Shown piece after piece: positions 1 to 12,783 of a DNA stretch of 64,000 nucleotides (its first letter is position 1; each line of letters starts with the position of its first letter). The translations under genes were made by a program, and so were the position numbers. The stretch is from Nymphaea colorata. Its lineage: Eukaryota; Streptophyta; Magnoliopsida; Nymphaeales; Nymphaeaceae. Location of the stretch: contig NC_045138.2 in the NCBI RefSeq assembly GCF_008831285.2, positions 21,549,934 through 21,613,933 on the forward strand, written 5' to 3'. The notes under the pieces were generated by a model, which saw nothing but the letters and a program-made list of their open reading frames with translations, was not told where the DNA came from and did no database searches.

Positions 1-63
1 GATGTTCTTGTCTAGCATTTTTGCTTGTATTCTGTAACAGTCAATATTATCTCTTTCCTACAG

Positions 64-3001
64 ACAAGAACCAATGCACTTTCTTGGAATCCAAGGGAAC
101 CAATGAATTTTACAGCAGTAAGTCTTTTGTTCCTCAGATTGGACCCCTAGATTCACTTAATTTGATCTATATAGCAATCTATTCAACTCTATATGTGGAA
201 AGAAATTAACTTCATAGGTAGTTTTGTGATCTATGAATATTATTACTTGTTGGCTGCTTCTCAGGCTGGAAGCCTACATACACACTGCAGCAATTAACTC
301 CATTATTGATATTACATACTTGCACCCTCCATGTTATGGGGGAAGCTATGTTATCCATGAATCTAGGAAATTATCTAACATATAGATTATAGATAAGTCA
401 AATGGTGCATGTCTTCTTTCTTTTCACTTTTACTTTTCTCTCAAAGCTGTCTTATTTTTATAATCTTGTAACCTAATATTCATTTTCTTTTCCCTTCTAG
501 ATAAAAGCTTTTCTTTTCGTGCTAAAGTGCGTAACTTTGATTAAGGGTTATTTTCCTTCACTATGGTAGTTTATAATATGATTTACATGCAATTGAAATG
601 AGTCGTATGTTCAATTTCAGGCCAATGAAGATTGCAACTGTTATAGCTATGACATGAGAAAATTGGAAGAAGCAAAATGTGTGCACCAAGATCACGTTTC
701 TGCAGTGTGAGTAGCATTCAGGAAATCTGATCAACAACTTTTTTGTATTCCACAAGCTTAATAAGCTTTTGGCTTATTTGGGTTCTGTTATTTTTTCCAT
801 CAGGATGGATATTGATTATTCACCAACAGGTAGAGAATTCGTGACTGGCTCATATGATAGAACAGTAAGTCGAGATTCTGGACATCATTTTGTCATTTAG
901 ATGTTCTTTCCTTGTATGGAGGAAGAGCAGTTCTTTAAATCACTTATCATGTTTAAAGTCTAAACTTCAGAATGATAATTTTTCTGATTGAAATTTGTGC
1001 AGGTAAGGATATTCCAATACAATGCTGGACACAGTAGGGAAATTTATCACACAAAGAGAATGCAAAGGTAATTTTCATTTGAAAACTTTCCTACTGATAA
1101 CTGATGTTGGCTTGAACTTTGTTAGGCCGGCCTTTAACGTTTTTTAAATTCTCTCTTTTGATGCAGAGTATTCTGTGTAAAGTTCACTTGTGATGCTTCT
1201 TATGTTCTTTCTGGGAGCGACGACACAAATGTTCGCCTATGGAAGGCAAATGCATCTGAGCAACTAGGAGTGGTATGCTCTTTTTTTGTTTGTTTTTCTT
1301 TTTTAGAGGTGGTTTGTTGTTTTGAAAAGGGCCGGGGGGTGGGGGGTGGGGGAGTTGAGGTTGTGGGTTTGATGGACAAATTCTGTTGCTTTTCATGCTT
1401 GCCAGATGCTTATAGCATAGACAGTTCGTGTGCACCCTCAAGCATATAGCAGGCTTCGTTTCACATGCAAATTTATGTGCAATATAAAATAAAATGCTTA
1501 ATGACTTTTATATGGCAAAGTTGGGAAATTTGAAAAGTGTCCATCTTTTGTGTTTCAGCAGGATGCTAAAGTTTGTTCTTAATGCTTGATCTTCATTTTG
1601 TGAAGAGTATACTTGTTCAAATACCCATACGTCTGCAAAGTTTAAGACCGCCTTTATAGCCTGATCGCTGTTGATTCTATTAGTAGTATCAGATGTTTGA
1701 CTGAGCTCTTTAATGTATAGTGTGCACCTTTTTTTCTGTTTGTCTGAGTTGAAGAAAACATGGAGACTCCTACTTGGCCCTTTTAATTAAGAATGACCAG
1801 TTCTGCAAGTAAGCATGGAATAGGTACAGGAAAAAGTGTGTATGATGCTTGAGGTGTTTCTTGGAAGCGTATGCCAGATTGTTCAAGGTCTATATTTAGT
1901 TGTTTTCCCATAAGGATTAGGAAATTTTGCTTGACCATTTTTTCCCACTGTTTGGTATATCATAAGATCTCAAGGTCAGCTAGTGGTGACAAACCGTGGG
2001 GTCACGCAATATGGATGGCTTGCTAAGTTGCACCCTTCCATCTGAGGAGCCTTGAGACTTAATCCATTATTGCTAATCTTCATGGTGAGCAGAGAAACGG
2101 AAAATGGAAAGCAAAGTCTCATGGAAGTATGGAGAAAAGAAGGACGTACTGAAGGTCCTGTAATCATTCGTGATTTGACAATTTTGTCACGGAAAAGAGC
2201 TACTTCTCACAGAGATATTTGGTGTTCCTTTCTTAAGTTTTTGAATGACGTAATAGTCGACTGGTCTCTTTCTGGTTATGTACAACCGCATTAACGGTAT
2301 CTTTATTTTGAGGGTGGAAGCACAAGCCTTTGAAAGAAGATTGTTCGCTGTAACTTCAATGTTGTGTTGGCATTTGTGTGTGCATGGTTATTCCATACCA
2401 ACTGATATTTGATGTTTGCTTCAAGTTATCATTAGCAAGGTCATTCATATTTCAGAAACAAGCGTTGTGCTTGTGATTCTTTTCTCATGCAATCAAAAGA
2501 CTGAAACATGTGATTTGAATTCAACATTCAAATAGCAGACAACTGAAACAAAATGAAATTCTTTTCAAGTATTTGTGGTGGTTGATTATATGCTTTAGTG
2601 CCTTCTGAAGTCTTGAATGTATAATCTGTCTTTTGTCATTTTTCTTCCTATCTGGCTAATGTGTGTGTTTTTCAGCTGCTTCCAAGAGAACGGAAGAAGC
2701 AGGAGTACCAGGATGCTGTAGTGGATCGTTATAAGTACCTTCCAGAGATTAAGCGAATTGTTAGGTGGGTCGTGTTTCTACATTAAACGGGCTGGTTCTT
2801 CATGCCATTCCTAAATAGTTACTGTGTGCATTTTGCAGGCATAGGCATTTGCCGAAGCCAGTCTACAAGGCTAGTGCACTTAGGCGGACAATCACTGATG
2901 CTGAAAAGAGAAGAGAAGATAGGAGGAAAGCTCACAGTGCACCTGGTTCTGTTGTCACTGTTCCACTTCGTAAAAGAAAAATTGTGGCATCAGTTGAATG
3001 A
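64..3001 (+). CDS. DCAF13: DCAF13/SOF1-like WD40 protein, 3' part of gene (7 exons seen)
   Basis: This is the C-terminal 207 residues of a WD-repeat protein of the SOF1/DCAF13 family. Family members work in the nucleolar small-subunit processome (U3 snoRNP, 18S rRNA maturation) and are also described as CUL4-DDB1 substrate receptors. Exons read in phase with GT-AG borders are 64-117, 621-706, 804-864, 1003-1067, 1167-1272, 2676-2764 and 2839-3001, totalling 624 bp. Visible motifs are ALSWNPREPMNF and the NEDCNCYSYD block, then WD repeats ending in GSYDRTVRIF and GSDDTNVRLW. The basic Sof1 tail follows, with YKYLPEIKRIVRHRHLPKPV and a Lys/Arg-rich end. Known family members are about 450 aa, so roughly half is present and the start lies left of the window. 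The 1.4-kb intron 1273-2675 holds nothing else I recognise. The family call is strong; exact exon ends are inferred by eye. Confidence 0.93.
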
Positions 3002-4912
3002 GAACGATCAGGACATTGCGATGGAAAGTTTACGTTCGTGGCAAAAATATGACTTCTTGGAGTACGATAGGTATTGTTGCAGTGTTCACCAGGACTCCAA
3101 AGCTGAGGTGCGCATGAAGTGGTAAATATATTCAGAGGAAATGTCTTCCGTATGTTCCATGAACGAGGGTTAAGATGACGCCTTGACGATTGTCATCCAT
3201 CTGCAAACTCGCCAGTTTTCTAATGGTTGCGTTTGATCTATTCCTGCTGTCAGCAAGCGGGTTAAAGTCGGGGTTTGGAAATATAATACATTTGATGCTC
3301 CAAGTTCATGTTGCTTCCTGTTGCAGTTTTGGATTTTTTTTCTTTATACGGATTTTTATTTTCAATTGGGTGTCATGCATTATCATTTTTGTAAGCAAAC
3401 GGTTGGATTTTAGTAGATTTATAAAATTGAATTTTGGTTCTCATAAGTATTTGACTCTCTGCTGCTGTTCGTTTTTGCATATTCACAATGATGAAAGAGC
3501 GGCAGATGCATGCGGCTCATTGCCAGATCAGATAAACGCGATCTCGATAAGCCCAGCTCTCTTTTTTAATTAATTAAATTAGTTTTATTTTTTGAAAAGA
3601 AATCACGCCCATGCAATATGGCCAATAAGGCTCGCTTATCTGATCAGTTACTCTCTTTACTTATGGCTTGTTTGGTTGTTGAAGGGAAAGGAAGGCAATT
3701 CCTTTTTTGTTGGTTGACTAATTAGAAAGGAGGGAAAAGAAGGAATTGGTTGCGAGGGAGGGAAAGGAAATGATAGATTAGTGTTAATCTAATCTCTTCA
3801 AAATTAAAGGGATTGAGATTGAAAGGGAAAGGAAAGAAAAGAAAGATGGAAAACTTTTTTTGCCCACAATACTCATGAGGACCACACGTCTAAAAAAAAA
3901 CGAAAGAAGATTTTAGTTCATTTTCATTCCAATCTTTTCCTTTCCATTCTTTTCCCTTCCCTTTTCCTCCCTTCATTTCCCTCCAACTTTTCCACTTGCG
4001 TCGTTTTTCTTATTGAAAAAAAAAAAGTAGTGCAACAAAAATTTTACCCTTTTAAGGGTGATGTATTAATGCAGGGCAGGAGGAACTTGGACACTAGCGT
4101 CGTCCCACTTTAAAAATGTAAGTTCAGTTTTTTTTTGTCCTTTTTAATGGTTGCAATAAGCAGGCTATCTAGTATCTACTAGCATTTAAAAATATAGACT
4201 TATAACGTTTAACAGGTAGAAATGCAACCCATTGGATTAAGCAAACGTTAAGAAGAGTACATGACATAGCAATAATAAAAATAAAGACAAAGATTTAATA
4301 ACTTTCACTTTTGGTAAGGCACAAAAACGATTTTTGCTTTGGGAAGAAGTTTTTCAAAATTCGAAGAGATTAAAGAAAGGTGTGAACTAGGAAAATGCAA
4401 AATGCTAACTTCGGTTACGGTTTTGAGGTTTATTTATTTGTTCTGTTGTCTTCGTAATGAATTGGACGAGAAAGAAAGGGAAACAAAAAAAAGAGAAAAA
4501 AAAAAGAAGAAGAAAGAAGGGCCGAAGCCGAATATTCTTTACCGTTTCTGTGTGCTTCCTCTCTCAGATTCATACCTGACGACGGTTCGTACTTGGGTGC
4601 TCCGCCGTTAGGAGTCGATCTCCGTTTCATTACATCTTCCCCTTCTTTTCCGGGTGTACCCATCTCGTTCAATTTGGTTGAGCCAACGCGGTTTGCCTGG
4701 AGGGAGGCAGAGGCAAGTTCTCTCAGAGGAGAGGGAGAGTGAGAGGGGGAGTCGATTTTTCGTGCTAGCGTCAGTCGATGATTGCCGTAAGTGTTTCCAT
4801 GGTGGGAAATTGAGCCGGTCGATGGCGGATCGAGGTCCACGATGAGGGTGGATGAGACACCTTCTTTTTCTCTCCGTTGGTCGTCGTCGCTGTTGCTGCT
4901 TAAGGGAACAGA
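3002..4912. other. Intergenic region between DCAF13 and the TMEM41-like gene
   Basis: No coding region is supported here. It contains the DCAF13 3' untranslated region and poly(A) zone, a purine/pyrimidine fold-back element (3666-3998), AT-rich DNA, and the promoter and 5' leader of the next gene. The A/G-rich tract at about 4465-4520 followed by GC-richer sequence from 4560 is consistent with the start of that gene's transcribed leader. Confidence 0.6.
3666..3998. repeat. Fold-back (MITE-like) element with purine-rich arm and pyrimidine-rich arm
   Basis: The left arm begins near TTTGGTTGTTGAAGGGAAAG and is a run of GGGAAAGGAA-type purines. The right arm is the complementary CTTTTCCTCCCTTCATTTCC run ending near CTCCAAC. 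The arms pair imperfectly around an internal segment that includes a poly(A) stretch. I could not define a clear target duplication, so the boundaries are approximate. This layout is common for short non-autonomous elements in plants. Confidence 0.5.
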
Positions 4913-5027
4913 ATGGCAGCTCCGAGGATTTTCGTTAACGAAATGGGCGGGGGGCAGCGGGACGAGGAGAAGGCCGACGTCGAATCTCCGACCGCCAAGA
5001 AATCGGCTCAGCCGGAGATCAGATTGA
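4778..5027 (+). promoter_or_regulatory. Upstream ATGs and overlapping uORFs in the leader of the TMEM41-like gene
   Basis: Four ATG codons precede the chosen start. ATGs at 4778 and 4799 share a stop at 4811-4813. The ATG at 4822 stops at 4845. The ATG at 4842 opens a 61-codon frame that runs out of frame past the main ATG (4913) to 5027. If transcription starts upstream of 4778, ribosomes must bypass or reinitiate after these frames, which would lower translation of the main product. The transcription start is not known, so the regulatory role is inference. Confidence 0.4.
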
Positions 5028-8000
5028 GTCAATGGGAGATGACGGCCGCCTTCTGCGTCTTCTTCCTCTTCGTCATTGGACTCTCCTGCATCTACCTGAC
5101 CATGCCCACCGCTGAGTACAACAAGATCATCAGGCTGCCGCGCACCTTGTCCGATCTGCGAGTCCTAAAGTGAGCTGCCCATCTGCTTTCTTTCTCTCTC
5201 TTCTCCTTCTTTTTCTTCATTTCCTCTTTCTGTCCGCTTTCTGATTTTTGTCATCCAATCGTATTGATTCTCCAATAACAAATCGATGTGATTCAGCTTC
5301 TTTTCCTCCCTTTGTTGTTGTTTTGTTTCTCTTTTCTTCTTCACTATCTTAATTGTGGTCTCTGCTGCTGTTCTTTGTCGGAATATATTGATACATTAGG
5401 ACATAGGTTGGTCACCCTGATTCCTAGAGTTGTTTCCTCGGTAAAGTTGGTCTTGTGCTTCTTCCTAACATTTACCAATATCAACCACTTTGTACTGAAA
5501 GATTGTTGTACTAGAGTTTCTAACTTAGATAAGATCGGTGCGCTAGCTTGGTTATTGTCTCAGTCTAGTAGTGATCTCATTTACTTGATTTTGAGAAGCC
5601 ACTGCCACCAATCTTGATGTAGCATATTCACTGAACTCGACAAAGACATCATCTTTGGATATCTTGTCACAGTAGTCGTCCGATGAGGGATCTCCTTTCT
5701 TTGGTATTTCCTGTCTTTTGATGGTACAGGTGTCTATGCGTTGGTATGAGATGCCATTTTTAGACTTCAATCGTATTATTAGTTTTTGCAACATAGACCT
5801 AAGAGAGTCTGGATGCCTAACTAGGAGAGCAGTTGATCTGGGTATATAAAGAGTGATGGAGCTTGCGATATTCAGGACCTTGGATGTGGCATAAGAAAGT
5901 AGTGCTCAACACGAAAATCATTTTGAACGGCGGACCAGACAGTATTGTGTTTGTTACGATCGATATAAAATGCTGCCAAGTGCCAAACCATGTGTGGGTG
6001 CACAGTACCAGATGTATGCCATTCTTCGGTGCTTGCTAGATTCCTCCACCCCCCACCCCTTTTGTTTTTCCCTTATCCGACCTAATCTTAGATGATTCAT
6101 GTTTTCCTTCATGCATTCACCTTTATGATTTTCTTTTGTTTGGTGGATACTCTGTTGTTGGTAAATGTCGAGCACCCTAATGTGAGTATACAAAAGAGTA
6201 ACTATAATTTTCTTCATTAAAGTTTTACTACTAATGTATGGTTCTAAGACACTTAATTGCTAATTTTCATTTTGTAATGTGATTTGCATAACCTATATCT
6301 GGGTTGACACTTTTCCACTTTGTCTTCAGGGGACATATTGCGTTGTATGCAAGGGACTATCAACTTCGGTTCATTCTGGGCTACTGTTCTATCTATATAT
6401 TCATGCAAACTTTCATGATTCCTGGAACCATTTTCATGTCGTTACTTGCTGGAGCTCTTTTTGGTGTAGTCAGAGGTGTAGCTTTAGTAGTTTTTACTGC
6501 CACTGCGGGGGCATCATCCTGCTATTTCCTCTCTAAATTAATCGGCAGGCCTATAATCTTCTGGTTATGGCCCGAAAAATTGAGGTTTTTCCAAGCAGAG
6601 GTACTTTCTGAGATGTAGACCAGTTCTTCCAGCTTGGCATTTAGTTGTTTACCTTTTTTTTGGATTTCTATTTTGATTGTGCTTGTTTTGCTTCAAACAA
6701 GTAAATAGTTATATAAAGAGGTTGGAGCTATTTGGCCTTGGTTTTTGAAAACCTAAGCTCTCAGTTTGACAAAATATTATGACAACTTCTCTTGGTTGTT
6801 AGGGACTTTCTCTGCCTTTCAGCTATGGCTGTTGAAAGAACTAAATGGAAGAAAAAGATCCCTGTGAGAGACCCATTTTGCTGTAATCCCCTGCAACAGT
6901 CAGCAAAAGAGACACAAATCATGACTTCCTGCTTGCTCCTGAACTTTTTAAAAAAAAAATCTGCATGGCTTGATGATGTTTTGACTTATTGTCACAAATA
7001 TTGTTCTCGTACTTTTATTGGTGAGTTTTTTCTTGGATATTATTTGGGAAGTTCGTTTTTCTTGAGAAAATCTCATGAACCCAAAAAATGCTAAAATTAT
7101 AAATTAACAGAAAAAACTATGAGTGTACTAATTTTTGTACAAGAACACTGACAACAGCTATTAAAATGTGAAAAGAAACCTCAAAAAATATAAATTAAAT
7201 AACATTTTTCTGAAAAAGGAAAAATACTATAGTTACATTTGGCGTATTTTTCCCTCAAAGTATCACAATTTTTTATTTTATTTTTCATTTTTCTATATTT
7301 TCCCATTCTTTCCACATTTTTTAAGAAAAATACCTATATTTGCGACAGTGGTTGAGCATCTTCATTTTAATAATCATAGTTCTTGCTGTTTTGCAGATAG
7401 CAAAGCGCAGAGATAAGCTGCTCAACTATATGCTCTTCCTGAGGATAACACCAACTCTTCCTAATACATTTATCAATGTAGCTTCTCCAATTGTTGACAT
7501 ACCTTTCCACGTGTTTTTCCTTGCAACACTTGTTGGTCTTATTCCAGCTTCTTACATCACTGTTAGAGTAAGTCCATTATACAAACTTCTCTTATATTCT
7601 AAGATTTTTACTTCTCTTACAATGTGAATTTTTTTATGAAGATTTTTATGTATCTCATATCACGTGAAGTTATGCTGTGTCTAGTTTGTGGTAGTTCTGC
7701 TTAGATGCTTGTTTTAAGTTGGAGTCTTCGTCTGGCTGATCCATGGTCTAGCTTTGAATGCATGCAAAGTACTGGTTTATGCCTATCTAGCTAGTCTCAG
7801 TTTCTTCGTTAATTGCAGAGAGAAGAAAGATGGACAGACACACACACAAGACATTGACATGCATATGCACACTGACATCCACATGTAGCACTCTTACCAG
7901 TTACCACAGGTGTTGTGTCATGGAATTCCAGCCATGGCATACTATTTGATCTTATCAACTGTTTACTTAATTCTGGTTTGTTGATAAAAAAGGAATACAG

Positions 8001-8796
8001 CCAATGACTCAAACTTTTCTTTAGTATACGAGATGAAAACCAGAGGCATTTTTGTACTGGGTTATAATCATGCCTCTACCTTTGAGTATTTGAGGCATGC
8101 CTTTAATTCATCTTTTTATAGGTCAACCGAACATCATAAATGCGCAGCTAGATGTTCTGTTAGAGAATATGAATAGAACTAGATTAAAAGAGGAGAAAGA
8201 AAATGACATGGATTAAGGCTAGCATCTATCATTATATATAACTAATCAAGGTAGAAATTACATATGTATTCTTATTTTTAATAAAACATAGTATCCTAAG
8301 GTACAAACCTGTTAGTACATGTACGTGACATTGTATATGTGAACAACAGAAGTTGTTCATGATTGTAGGTTTGGCATTCCTTTCAAGCTTGTGGTTGAGA
8401 ACTATTAATGAGCTTGGCTTTTATACTGTCACCACTTTCATTCTTGTTTATGTCTTTGTAGATTAATTTGCTCCTACTTAGTCAAAATTGTAAGTCAATC
8501 CGAAGTCGGTAAGGCTTCTAAAAGGACTTGTAAGGATGAGTTGGCCCGAGTTAGTTCAAGCTGTTTCCAAGTCAAAAATCAATAGAAGAATATTTGACAA
8601 CAATTAAGTTGTCAAAAACAATAAAACTTAAAAGACATGATATCACCATAAATCAAGAAAGAAAATCATCTACTATGTGTAGCGTTGTGCAATAACAAAC
8701 TAAATGATAAGTATCCAATGCCACTTAGGAGTCTATGCGTAAAGTCACTAGTCTAATAAAAGAAACAGGACCAAAATTTTCAACATCTCATGGATA

Positions 8797-8827
<31 letters not shown>

Positions 8828-10568
8828 GCTGACAACATGAAGAACATAGGCAGCAGAACAATGAAACAACATAAAGGAAAACGAAGGAAGACAGAGAAGA
8901 AGGAAAAAAATACGAAAGAAAAAAGGGAAAAAGGGTGGAAGAAGAAGATAGAAGACTGCAACAAAAAGAAGAGAAATGCAGGTTGCAGCATGATGGCAAA
9001 AAAAGAAGGAAAAAGGAAATAAAAAAGAAAAAAAATAGAGGAAGGGAGGAGGAGAAAAGAAAAAGGAAGCATAAATAGTGATTGCAAGAGCAAGGGAAAA
9101 CAAAGGACTTGAGGGTTTTGAACACTTGTAATAACTTTTTTTGAATGCTGACTAATCAGTCAAGGGACTAGTTGGTGTTTAATCACTGACTTTACGGCCA
9201 GGTCAATTTTGCCCTAACGACTAGTTGGTTGATAGCTGATTAGGCCGACTAGTGGGTATTTCAACTAGAAAGGTCTTCTCTTCTTCCCTTCACCATAACT
9301 TGTGCCTCTCATTTAGGTGCTCCAATGTTCTCATGTTTAATAAGTTCAAGCTTGTTATTGACCAATGTTTGTCCAGTTAACTACTGTACCTTGTTGGAAT
9401 GTTTCTCAACATTACTACTGTACCTTATTATTGAATACATATAGACTGGTGCTTTTTTGAGTAAAAGAACAGCTGCTGAAATGAAAAAAGTTAACACCTA
9501 ACAAGAAGCTTAATAGGAGGAAGCTGGAAAAGTAGATGTAACGAGAAACTAGCTAACAAGAAGCTTCTTAATATAAATCATACATGGTAAAAAACAGGAG
9601 GAAAGCTAAGGAAACTCCAAAATGCAGATCTGTCTGCCTAACCATGATAAGATCGGGCTCAGTCCATTTATTGTGGGCAAAGTTTAAGTCCTTTTGCTTT
9701 ATTGAATCGTGGATACACCAGTATTATGATTTATGACTTTCTCCTCATAAGTTCTTTGATTTTCATTGGATTCAAATATTCTGTCATGCTTGCAACCAGC
9801 TTCATTTTCAAATAGCAAACTAGTAGTCAGTTTGTTTCTCAAGTCTATGTCCGCTCATTGGGGGAGAATGTGCTGGCTGAGAGGGAGAGAGGTGTTAGGA
9901 GACATGATCAAAATGATGTTCAATATGGTTTGGACCGGATGCCTCTTGAAGTCCCTTATGAATTGGTGTGCAAATCTGGACTAAGTCTCCTCAGAATAGA
10001 TAAGAGACCTAGAATATTGGATGCCTCTGATTCGGCTCTGACATTCATCTCTTTAGTGCTTGGCAACTGATCATGTCAAGGAGATACATTCTGCTGGTGG
10101 GATTTTTTTTTTTTTTTTTTTGGTGAAGAATGTTTCAGCTAATCTGGTAAATGCTAGAGTATTTAGACATGCTGAAGTATCCTTTGGTGAATTTTTTATT
10201 ATTCTGCACATAACCTCCCGAAAAGGTTATAATTACCACGTTTGTGTTTGTACTGGTGACAGGCCTCTATTTATTCTTGGATTATTTGCTCTATAGATTT
10301 TCTTGAGATTTGGCTATTAGAAATAGCTCATATTGAATGAACTTTTAAAGTTTTACGATGTATTGTGTGATTTGAAGAGATGGCACTTGTATTCTTGAAA
10401 CCTTTTATGACCGAGAATGTCTCCTCCTGTGATCAGGCTGGCCTTGCTCTTGGGGACCTCAAGTCTATGAGGGATTTATACGACGTGAAGACTTTGGCGG
10501 TTCTGTTTCTCATTGGTTTTATCTCTATAGCCCCCACCATCATGAAACGGAAGCGGACATACGAATGA
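4913..10568 (+). CDS. TMEM41-like VTT-domain (SNARE-associated Golgi/DedA family) membrane protein, 276 aa
   Basis: This is a complete gene of four phase-consistent exons: 4913-5169, 6330-6600, 7397-7567 and 10437-10568 (831 bp). The N-terminus (residues 1-40) is hydrophilic and acidic. A first membrane segment lies at about 44-64. The VTT core follows with the PGT motif at 117-119, a Gly-rich segment around LLAGALFG (124-131) and FLRITPTLPNTFIN (190-203). Further membrane segments are at about 206-229 and 248-268, and the short basic tail ends KRKRTYE. Human TMEM41B and VMP1 of this family are ER phospholipid scramblases needed for autophagosome and lipoprotein formation. Plant homologues are presumed ER membrane proteins, but this function is inferred from the family. 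The chosen ATG gives the expected length and N-terminus. Intron 3 (7568-10436) is long and holds repeats. Confidence 0.9.
8795..9110. repeat. (AAG)n microsatellite and adjoining purine-rich tract in intron 3 of the TMEM41-like gene
   Basis: A perfect AAG run of about ten units begins near 8797. It is followed by almost 300 bp of A/G-dominated sequence up to about 9110. Long open frames on the opposite strand here are phenylalanine, leucine and serine-rich translations of this low-complexity DNA, not genes. Confidence 0.8.
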
Positions 10569-12490
10569 AGTTTTTTTTCCTTTTTTGTTATCAAATGTTA
10601 GCCAAGGAATGCATTTTTACTTTTGTTTAACAAGTGAAAATTTTATAGTTATTAGGCATTCAATATAGCCAAGGAATTTGTAAAATTGTATCTTCTGTGC
10701 ATCTTCACTGCAACGCCTTCTCTCTCTCTCTCTGTGCGCTAGCAAATTGCAGCTCTGTTTTGCAACCTCTGTTAGGAGGGAGGTGAGAAAGGATGAAAGG
10801 GTCACAGGTTTTCAACTATATATTCCTGTGGGTGTTGGTGAAGTGAGAAATAGAAGTAAAATCTCCCTTGTCCTTTCGTCAATCCCCTCCAATTCCACGT
10901 CCTTGAAACGTAGGGAGTTCAGTCATTCATATCTGTCTCGCAAAGAAAAACACCTAGTTATAGCAGAAAATGTTACATGACATGGTTTCTGTTTCAGAAT
11001 GAATTTTGTTGGTGGTTTGATTTCATGTCCTCTCGGCTCTTTCATACCGACTGAGACGCACATTGAGGAACTTCCAGCAGGCCCACGCATTGTCCATGTA
11101 CAATCTTATTATGTCACCATATACATTGCGCAAAGAAATACTTGATACCCCATTATCATCGATCAATACTTCAAAGCTGTTTGTTCTGTGGGATTGCTCA
11201 GAAGAAAAAACTTCCTTTGCTTCATATCCGGGTGAGCAGCAGGAGTTTTCTTTGCTTCCTATCCAGGTGAGGAGAAGTAGTATTTCATCTTACTACTTGG
11301 CCAAAAATACTATTGTTTGATTGAAAGTTAAAGCTCCCATCTTTCCAGAGTACCAGACCTGCTTTTGGTGTTTTCGAGAGATGCATCTGCTTCCTACCAA
11401 CAATAATAAAACAGGCAGGAATCTCTCCATACACTATGGTGCAGTGCAAGTGGCTGACAAAGTCTAAGCAGAAGCTAAAAATGGAGAAAATTTCAGAAGC
11501 TGGAACTTTCCGACGAGCCAGACCGTCGATGGAATTCCATATTGAGGAGCTTTGGTTGGTAGACTCTTAGCGATCTCTCATACAAAAATAGGGGTTTCTC
11601 TACTGTTAAAAGAAGGGTCAGCTGGGATGTTTGTTCTTGTTACAAGAAATGATTCCTCTCTTCTAGACGTTTGTAGGCAACAGTAGCAGGAAAAAGAAAG
11701 AAGGGAGGGTCACTTCCAAAGCTCCTCTGAGGACGCTTGGTTCTCATAATGGCCAACTGTTTTGTGTTTTTCTTTAGTTGCAAGTTCCCCTTGTTTGGAG
11801 ATTCTCCTACCTTCCTTGCCATTTATGCGTCTTTAACACTGCACTAAAAAGCACCTGATCTGGGAAGTGGGAACTGCTGGAGCCAACGCCAGGAAGCCCG
11901 GAGTCCATAAACCATTAGAGACAAGAAAACAATCCTGTTTTACCCATGGATCAAGTTCTACACCTTCCATTATGCAACTTGAGCTTTTCCATGGCATGGT
12001 CATCATTGGACATGGCATAGGAGCGCATCTAGGGTTTAGCTCCAAGAGGATGGGCCTATTGAAAAACAGTCTTTGAGTCTCAAGAAAAGAACAATAGAAA
12101 AAAGAAAATGTAAGGATTTAGTCTGATGTTTTTTCAAGCTTGCATGGATGGAAAGAGGGACAACCTGCATAAATTCACAGTTTTCTCATGCTTCTTCTGG
12201 GACTCTCAACCGAATTGCACTTAAGCTAGATGCATTTAGATGTTAATTGATACCACATTAAATTTTTCTGTGTTCCCTTTCTGAATTTCTCAACCGAAGT
12301 GCTTAATAATACATAAGGAACACACTGTGCATGATTATTTTAAAATAATACTGGCACCATCTGCCTAATTCTACCTGAATCTAGGAAAGTGAAGAGAAAA
12401 TAAGCATAAAACAGGACATCTCCTTGTGCATGGACATGCATGAACCTTTACCTGTTTGCGACGCACAAAGTGCAGATATATATGATGGAC
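10569..12490. other. Gene-poor interval after the TMEM41-like gene
   Basis: The first few hundred bases are probably the 3' untranslated region, including a short (CT)n run near 10716-10733. Several 60-85 codon open frames occur on both strands, for example 11063-11320 + and 11833-12045 -. None shows a recognisable family, a paired splice structure or a continuous conserved-looking domain, so none is annotated as a gene. Confidence 0.5.
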
Positions 12491-12495
12491 TCATC

Positions 12496-12554
12496 AATTT
12501 TCTGTGGGACCATTCAGAGTGAGCCAATTTTCTGTGGGACCATTCAGAGTGAGC
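12496..12554. repeat. 30-bp direct tandem duplication
   Basis: Two adjacent copies of a 30-bp unit starting AATTTTCTGTGGGACCATTC lie at 12496-12525 and 12526-12554. They are near-identical, which suggests a recent slippage or duplication event. The duplication creates a repeated peptide in both overlapping short open frames, which is not evidence of coding. Confidence 0.85.
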
Positions 12555-12710
12555 AGGAGAGTTATCCCACCGCCCGGGCAATAAAGCCCCCTCCTTCCCA
12601 TTGCTCACAGGGTCCAAAGCTGCATCAGTACTAAGTGATTAGATCTCCTGCATGCTTCAACTTGCATGTATGTAGGATCTACCCTCCTTATGGTAGATAA
12701 GGATAGTCTG

Positions 12711-12783
12711 CTGCAGGTTTCGAACTAGAGATACGCCACCAACATGGCTCAAGTCTGCTCATTTGAGCTATACCCCTCGGGGC
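12711..12783 (-). repeat. tRNA-derived SINE-like fragment (A- and B-box remnants)
   Basis: On the minus strand, an A-box-like TAGCTCAAATGAG is followed after about 35 bases by GTTCGAAACC, which fits the RNA polymerase III B-box GWTCRANNC. The intervening sequence matches a second fragment at 36541-36606 over about 45 bases, although neither folds into an intact tRNA cloverleaf. Two dispersed copies with internal polymerase III promoter motifs suggest a tRNA-derived SINE family. The 3' body and tail are not defined. Confidence 0.5.

Noticed and set aside
4430-5032. A 200-codon open frame on the minus strand
   Set aside because: It overlaps the leader and first exon of the TMEM41-like gene on the other strand, is low-complexity at its end, and matches no family I know.
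8748-9125. Three long minus-strand frames rich in Phe, Leu and Ser
   Set aside because: They are translations of the complement of the purine-rich tract and (AAG)n repeat in the TMEM41-like intron.
11833-12076. Overlapping frames of about 70 codons on both strands
   Set aside because: I considered an isolated exon, but neither translation matches a family and no compatible neighbouring exon or splice signal was found.
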